Shown here one piece after another: positions 32,426-35,519 of a DNA stretch of 35,519 nucleotides. The stretch lies in assembly GCF_000334155.1 (NCBI RefSeq), contig NZ_ANNK01000058.1, positions 1 through 35,519 on the forward strand, written 5' to 3'. Made by a program: the position numbers and the translations under genes. Under the pieces are notes generated by a model, which was given only the letters and a program-made list of their open reading frames with translations, searched no databases and was not told the origin of the DNA. Numbering within the stretch: position 1 is the stretch's first letter; each line of letters opens with the position of its first letter. The DNA is from Halalkalibacterium ligniniphilum (GTDB lineage: Bacteria > Bacillota > Bacilli > Bacillales > Bacillaceae_D).

Positions 32426-32746
32426 TTGTTCCATTGTGAGTTTATTGAAAACGAATCAGAGGTTGAGGTCATGTTAAACGGTACCCTTGACATTCAGGTG
32501 AAGCTGAAAGATACAGCAAATCAATATCGCGATCTCTTACATTATAAGCGTGTGACTATGAACTTTCGAGGAATTGAAGCTGTGGATGCCACTGGATTAG
32601 AGTATTTCTTGCAGGTGGTCGACTACTTGAAGGATGAAAAGATCGATGTGAAGGTGGTTGAGGTTTCGAATCACTTAAAAGAAGTATTTGACATTCTTCA
32701 ATTTCCAAAAATTTTAGGGGAACAAATCTATCAGGTCAATTATTAG
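32426..32746 (+). CDS. STAS-domain protein (anti-sigma antagonist-like)
   Basis: A 106-residue single STAS domain. It starts at TTG 32426 behind TTGGAGGAA. The conserved loop that carries the phosphorylated Ser in SpoIIAA/RsbV reads EAVDATGLEYFLQVV here, with Thr56 in place of Ser, so phosphorylation control is possible but not assured. The MLNGTLDIQ start and VEVSNHLKEVFDILQF end also fit the family. No anti-sigma kinase lies nearby. With 18 bases to the FapA gene and a shared terminator, the two form a small operon, suggesting the STAS protein works with the Jag_N-FapA protein. Confidence 0.82.
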   Translation: MFHCEFIENESEVEVMLNGTLDIQVKLKDTANQYRDLLHYKRVTMNFRGIEAVDATGLEYFLQVVDYLKDEKIDVKVVEVSNHLKEVFDILQFPKILGEQIYQVNY

Positions 32747-32762
32747 ACCTTCGTAAGAACAT

Positions 32763-32819
32763 CTCTAAGCAGACAGTAGAAAGTACAGGCTATACTTTTC
32801 TGTTTGCTTAGAGTTTTTT
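32763..32819 (+). terminator. Rho-independent terminator after STAS gene
   Basis: CTCTAAGCAGACA (32763-32775) pairs with TGTTTGCTTAGAG (32801-32813) with one wobble; an inner AAAGTA/TACTTT stem extends it. Six T's follow. Confidence 0.92.
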
Positions 32820-32950
32820 GTTCCAAAAAACGAACATACATTCTTGTTTTGGGCTCTTATTATCTTGCAGTTCTCATGCAAAAATCAGAAAAAAAATCGA
32901 AAATGGATAAAAGGAGAGGTACAAAGCGACATCAACGTCAGAAAATATCC

Positions 32951-32967
32951 TGTAAGAATATCTTACG
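32951..32967 (+). promoter_or_regulatory. TnrA (or GlnR) box of the urt operon
   Basis: TGTAAGAATATCTTACG matches the TnrA/GlnR consensus TGTNANAWWWTMTNACA at all fixed positions but the last. Its centre is about 48 bases before the predicted transcription start, the distance at which TnrA activates. This fits urea uptake under nitrogen limitation. Confidence 0.82.
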
Positions 32968-32970
32968 TAA

Positions 32971-33000
32971 TTGCTGTGAATGTTCAGAAATCTTGATAAT
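32971..33000 (+). promoter_or_regulatory. urtA promoter
   Basis: TTGCTG and GATAAT are separated by 18 bases, just downstream of the TnrA box. The weak -35 suits an activated promoter. The expected start is near 33007, 40 bases before the gene. Confidence 0.55.
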
Positions 33001-33046
33001 CTTTGTAACGTAATGAAATAAATACATAGAAATCAGGAGGTCGATT

Positions 33047-34342
33047 ATGGAGAGAAATACAGTAAAGAAAAAAAAGAAATGGTTTGCTGGGTGGATGCTC
33101 GCATCTTTCATGTTCGTTCTCGCCGCTTGTGGTAGTGGTGAAACAACAAGTGAAGATACAACAGGGACAGGTGAAAGCCAAGTAGATGAAGCGCCTGTTG
33201 AAGTAGAGGATGACCAAATTGCAGTTGGAATTCTTCACTCTTTGAGTGGAACGATGGCAATGAGTGAAACGTCAGTACGTGATGCTGAATTGCTTGCAAT
33301 TGAGGAGATTAATGAGGCAGGTGGTGTATTAGGAAAGGAGCTTGTTCCGATTATAGAGGACGGTCAATCAGAACCACCGGTATTCTCAGAGCGTGCAGCT
33401 AAGCTTTTACAGCAAGATGAAGTAGCTGTCATCTTTGGTGGATGGACATCTGCCAGTCGGAAAGCGATGCTCCCAATCGTAGAAGAAAACAATGGGCTGC
33501 TTTTTTATCCCGTTCAGTATGAAGGAATGGAAGCTTCTCCAAATATTTTTTATGCAGGTGCAGCACCGAACCAGCAAATTGTTCCAGCAGTTGACTGGTT
33601 ACTTGAAAACCGCGGGACAGAATTTTTCTTACTTGGTTCAGATTATGTATTTCCAAGACTAGCCAATCAAATTATTAAAGCTCAATTAGAAGAAAATGGG
33701 GCAACGCTTGTTGATGAACAATATACACCACTTGGACATACGGACTACAATACGATCATTTCAAGAATTCGCGAGTCGAAACCACAGGTTATTTTTAATA
33801 CGTTAAATGGTGACAGCAACGTAGCCTTTTTCCAACAGCTCTCTGATGCAGGCATTACGTCAAATGATGTAACAGTATTATCTGTAAGTGTGGCTGAGGA
33901 AGAAATCCGTGGTATTGGAGCAAGGGTTATTGAAGGACATCTTGCAAGCTGGAATTACTATCAATCTACGGATACACCAGAGAATCAAAGCTTCGTAGAG
34001 AATTATAAAGCAGCATATGGTGATGATCGCGTCACTGGAGATCCGATCGAAGCTGCATATTTCATGGTTCATTTATGGGCTCAAGCTGTTGAGGCAGCAG
34101 GGACAACCGATGTTGATGCCGTGCGTGAAGCTGCAGCAGGGATTGAATTTAATGCTCCAGGTGGTCCTGTAAAAGTGGATGGGGACAACCAGCACGTGTA
34201 TAAAACGGTACGAATTGGTGAAGTTCAATCAGATGGTCAATTTTTAGAGCTTTGGAATTCAGGTGAACCTGTTAAGCCGGATCCTTACCTGGATAATTAT
34301 GATTGGGCAAGTGGAATTAGCAGTGCAGTAGCAGGTGACTAA
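33047..34342 (+). CDS. urtA: Urea ABC transporter substrate-binding lipoprotein UrtA
   Basis: Binds urea (or short amides) outside the membrane for the UrtBCDE importer. The 431-residue protein begins with a lysine-rich stretch and a lipoprotein signal ending in FVLAAC with Cys28, followed by an acidic Thr/Glu linker. The mature part is the type I periplasmic fold of the family: [62 protein letters not shown] and [17 protein letters not shown]. The YPVQYEG and GDSNVAFF blocks separate it from branched-chain amino-acid binders. AGGAGG precedes the ATG. A 241-bp repeat separates it from urtB. Arginase in this window produces urea, a possible link. Confidence 0.93.
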   Translation: MERNTVKKKKKWFAGWMLASFMFVLAACGSGETTSEDTTGTGESQVDEAPVEVEDDQIAVGILHSLSGTMAMSETSVRDAELLAIEEINEAGGVLGKELVPIIEDGQSEPPVFSERAAKLLQQDEVAVIFGGWTSASRKAMLPIVEENNGLLFYPVQYEGMEASPNIFYAGAAPNQQIVPAVDWLLENRGTEFFLLGSDYVFPRLANQIIKAQLEENGATLVDEQYTPLGHTDYNTIISRIRESKPQVIFNTLNGDSNVAFFQQLSDAGITSNDVTVLSVSVAEEEIRGIGARVIEGHLASWNYYQSTDTPENQSFVENYKAAYGDDRVTGDPIEAAYFMVHLWAQAVEAAGTTDVDAVREAAAGIEFNAPGGPVKVDGDNQHVYKTVRIGEVQSDGQFLELWNSGEPVKPDPYLDNYDWASGISSAVAGD

Positions 34343-34352
34343 ACCAAAAGAT

Positions 34353-34593
34353 GGGGCTGGGACAAAAGAGTTTTTATTGAAGAGAAACCCGAACGTCATG
34401 ATCGTTTTATGCATAGCAATCGCTTCGGAAATATCCTTCGCTTTCCGCGGGCGGCTGGTGAGCCTCCTCGTGCTTTTCGCACTGTGGGGTCTCACCCTTG
34501 CCTTTGCTCCCGCAGGAGTCTACGTCTATTTCCTCCGCTAGGTTGTGCATTGTTCGCATGTTCAATCATACACGTTCGTTATGTCCCGGCCTC
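34353..34593. mobile_element. MITE-like 241-bp element, copy 2, inside the urt operon
   Basis: Same length and orientation as 28088-28328. The ends are GGGGCTGGGAC (34353-34363) and GTCCCGGCCTC (34583-34593), a terminal inverted repeat with two mismatches in 11. The interior folds as nested stems: GCGGG (34447) with CCCGC (34509), GGTGAG (34457) with CTCACC (34491), GTGC (34470) with GCAC (34479). It lies 10 bases after the urtA stop and 32 before the urtB start. Short frames inside it are not conserved genes. Confidence 0.8.
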
Positions 34594-34625
34594 GTTTTAC
34601 TTGAAGAACAAAGGAAGGATGCGAA

Positions 34626-35519
34626 ATGGAAGGAATACTCATACAAGCTTTCAACGGAATTAGCCTTGGGTCCATTTTATTAATGATTGCCTTAGGGCTA
34701 GCGATAACATTTGGATTAATGAAAGTCATCAATATGGCACATGGAGAATTAATCATGATTGGGGCTTATGCAACCTATGTAGTCCAACTTGTGTTTACAC
34801 AATATTTTCCAGTAGCGATGTTTGATTGGTACTTTGTCTTAGCGATACCTTTTGCATTTTTGGTTGCTGCATTAATCGGAATGTTATTGGAGTTTACAGT
34901 GATTAGACATTTGTATGGACGGCCGCTCGATAGTCTCCTGGCAACATTTGGGGCAGGTCTAATTCTTCAACAAACGGTTCGAACGATATTTGGAGCACCG
35001 AATGTAGGTGTAGAAAATCCTAGCTTTTTTCGCGGAGGGCTTGAAGTCTTTGGCGCAACCTTTCCTTATACCCGTTTATTTATTATTTGTCTCGTGGCTT
35101 GTAGCTTCTTACTCCTTGCCTGGTTTTTATACAAGACGCGAAATGGACGAAAAATTCGTGCAGTCATGCAGAATCGGGAGATGGCAACCTGCTTAGGGAT
35201 TTCTGCACGAAAAGTAGATGGTATTACCTTTGCCATTGGAGCTGGCTTTGCTGGAATCGCAGGCGCAGCCCTAACATTAATTGGACCAATAGGCCCAACC
35301 ATTGGGACGTATTATATTGTGGATGCCTTCATGGTCGTTGTTGTAGGAGGCGTAGGCATGCTGATTGGTACGGTAGCAGGTGCTTTAGGGATTGGGGTAT
35401 TTAACACAATTTTTGAATATTGGACAGATGCTTCAATGGGGAAAGTACTCGTTTTTGCTCTTATCATCTTATTTTTACAATGGCGTCCATCTGGGATGTT
35501 TTCTACACAATCACGCTCT
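34626..35519 (+). CDS. urtB: Urea ABC transporter permease UrtB (runs off the window)
   Basis: First membrane subunit of the urea importer, of the branched-chain amino acid type. The ATG at 34626 follows AAAGGAAGG; 298 codons are open to the window's last base, close to the full family length, so little is missing. It begins MEGILIQAFNGISLGSILLM and has eight or so membrane helices. Family marks are INMAHGELIMIGAYATYVVQ, LATFGAGLILQQTVRTIFG and RAVMQNREMATCLGI with the following GIAGAALTLIGPIGPTIG. It follows urtA after the repeat element, and urtC, urtD and urtE are expected beyond the window. Confidence 0.93.
   Translation, partial: MEGILIQAFNGISLGSILLMIALGLAITFGLMKVINMAHGELIMIGAYATYVVQLVFTQYFPVAMFDWYFVLAIPFAFLVAALIGMLLEFTVIRHLYGRPLDSLLATFGAGLILQQTVRTIFGAPNVGVENPSFFRGGLEVFGATFPYTRLFIICLVACSFLLLAWFLYKTRNGRKIRAVMQNREMATCLGISARKVDGITFAIGAGFAGIAGAALTLIGPIGPTIGTYYIVDAFMVVVVGGVGMLIGTVAGALGIGVFNTIFEYWTDASMGKVLVFALIILFLQWRPSGMFSTQSRS

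Noticed and set aside
32831-32844. LexA-like string CGAACATACATTCT
   Set aside because: The second half-site is ATTC instead of the required GTTC, and no promoter or gene start is placed to be controlled by it.
32804-33013. 69-codon frame before urtA
   Set aside because: It starts inside the STAS terminator and covers the TnrA box and urtA promoter; it is a chance frame.
34409-34683. Open frames within and after the 241-bp element (also 28109-28429)
   Set aside because: They arise from the GC-rich core of the repeat. Frame lengths differ between the two copies, and there are no ribosome binding sites.
1-35519. CRISPR array, prophage, transposase or tRNA genes
   Set aside because: No regularly spaced direct repeats, integrase- or transposase-like proteins, phage structural genes or cloverleaf sequences were found on reading both strands.

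Overview
The window looks like chromosomal DNA of a low-GC Gram-positive bacterium of the family Bacillaceae. The evidence is the rplU-prp-rpmA gene order, the long N-terminal extension on ribosomal protein L27, strong AGGAGG-type ribosome binding sites with frequent TTG and GTG starts, Bacillus-type Pho, LexA, TnrA and SigL sites, and homologues of YhfI, YisL and KtrC. The acidic linkers after the lipobox of PstS and UrtA hint at an alkaliphilic or salt-tolerant lineage; that is inference. I see no prophage, CRISPR array, transposase, rRNA or tRNA.

Layout. 1-880: end of the L21-Prp-L27 operon. 1064-2019: a small unknown protein and a YhfI-like metallo-beta-lactamase-fold protein. 2400-3860: a SulP anion transporter with a STAS tail. 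4211-9720: a complete phosphate module (Pho box, pstS, intercistronic hairpin, pstC, pstA, two pstB copies, phoU). 9851-12227: arginine catabolism (rocD, rocF) behind a sigma-54 (SigL) promoter. 12403-20490: YisL-like membrane protein, ElaA-like acetyltransferase, a shortened AddB/AddA-like helicase-nuclease pair and a HAD phosphatase. 20743-25640: signalling, with a PAS/degenerate GGDEF/EAL protein and a compact cheA-cheW-cheY set. 25834-27545: KtrC-like potassium channel gating protein, an opposing YhjD-like gene under a LexA box, and a short YolD-like protein. 27663-29304: a decayed patch with a frameshifted CorC-domain remnant and a chemoreceptor pseudogene on either side of a MITE-like repeat. 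29709-32819: an IDEAL-domain protein and a two-gene unit of Jag_N-FapA and a STAS protein. 32951-end: a TnrA-type site, urtA, a second copy of the MITE-like repeat, and urtB running off the window.

How parts connect. Three nutrient modules each carry their expected regulatory site: phosphate (PhoP), arginine (SigL with an upstream palindrome) and urea (TnrA). The signalling genes suggest c-di-GMP breakdown and a chemosensory pathway lying outside a flagellar operon, with a nearby chemoreceptor that has lost its CheA/CheW-contact tip.

Three dispersed repeat families occupy the intergenic gaps: a 241-bp element with inverted ends (2 copies), a roughly 120-bp element (2 copies and a possible relic), and a partly palindromic roughly 120-bp element (3 diverged copies). 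I found no clearly new defence or biosynthetic system. The best leads for novelty are the Jag_N-FapA/STAS operon, the divergent AddAB-like pair, the LexA-controlled YhjD-like gene and the 241-bp element inside the urt operon.
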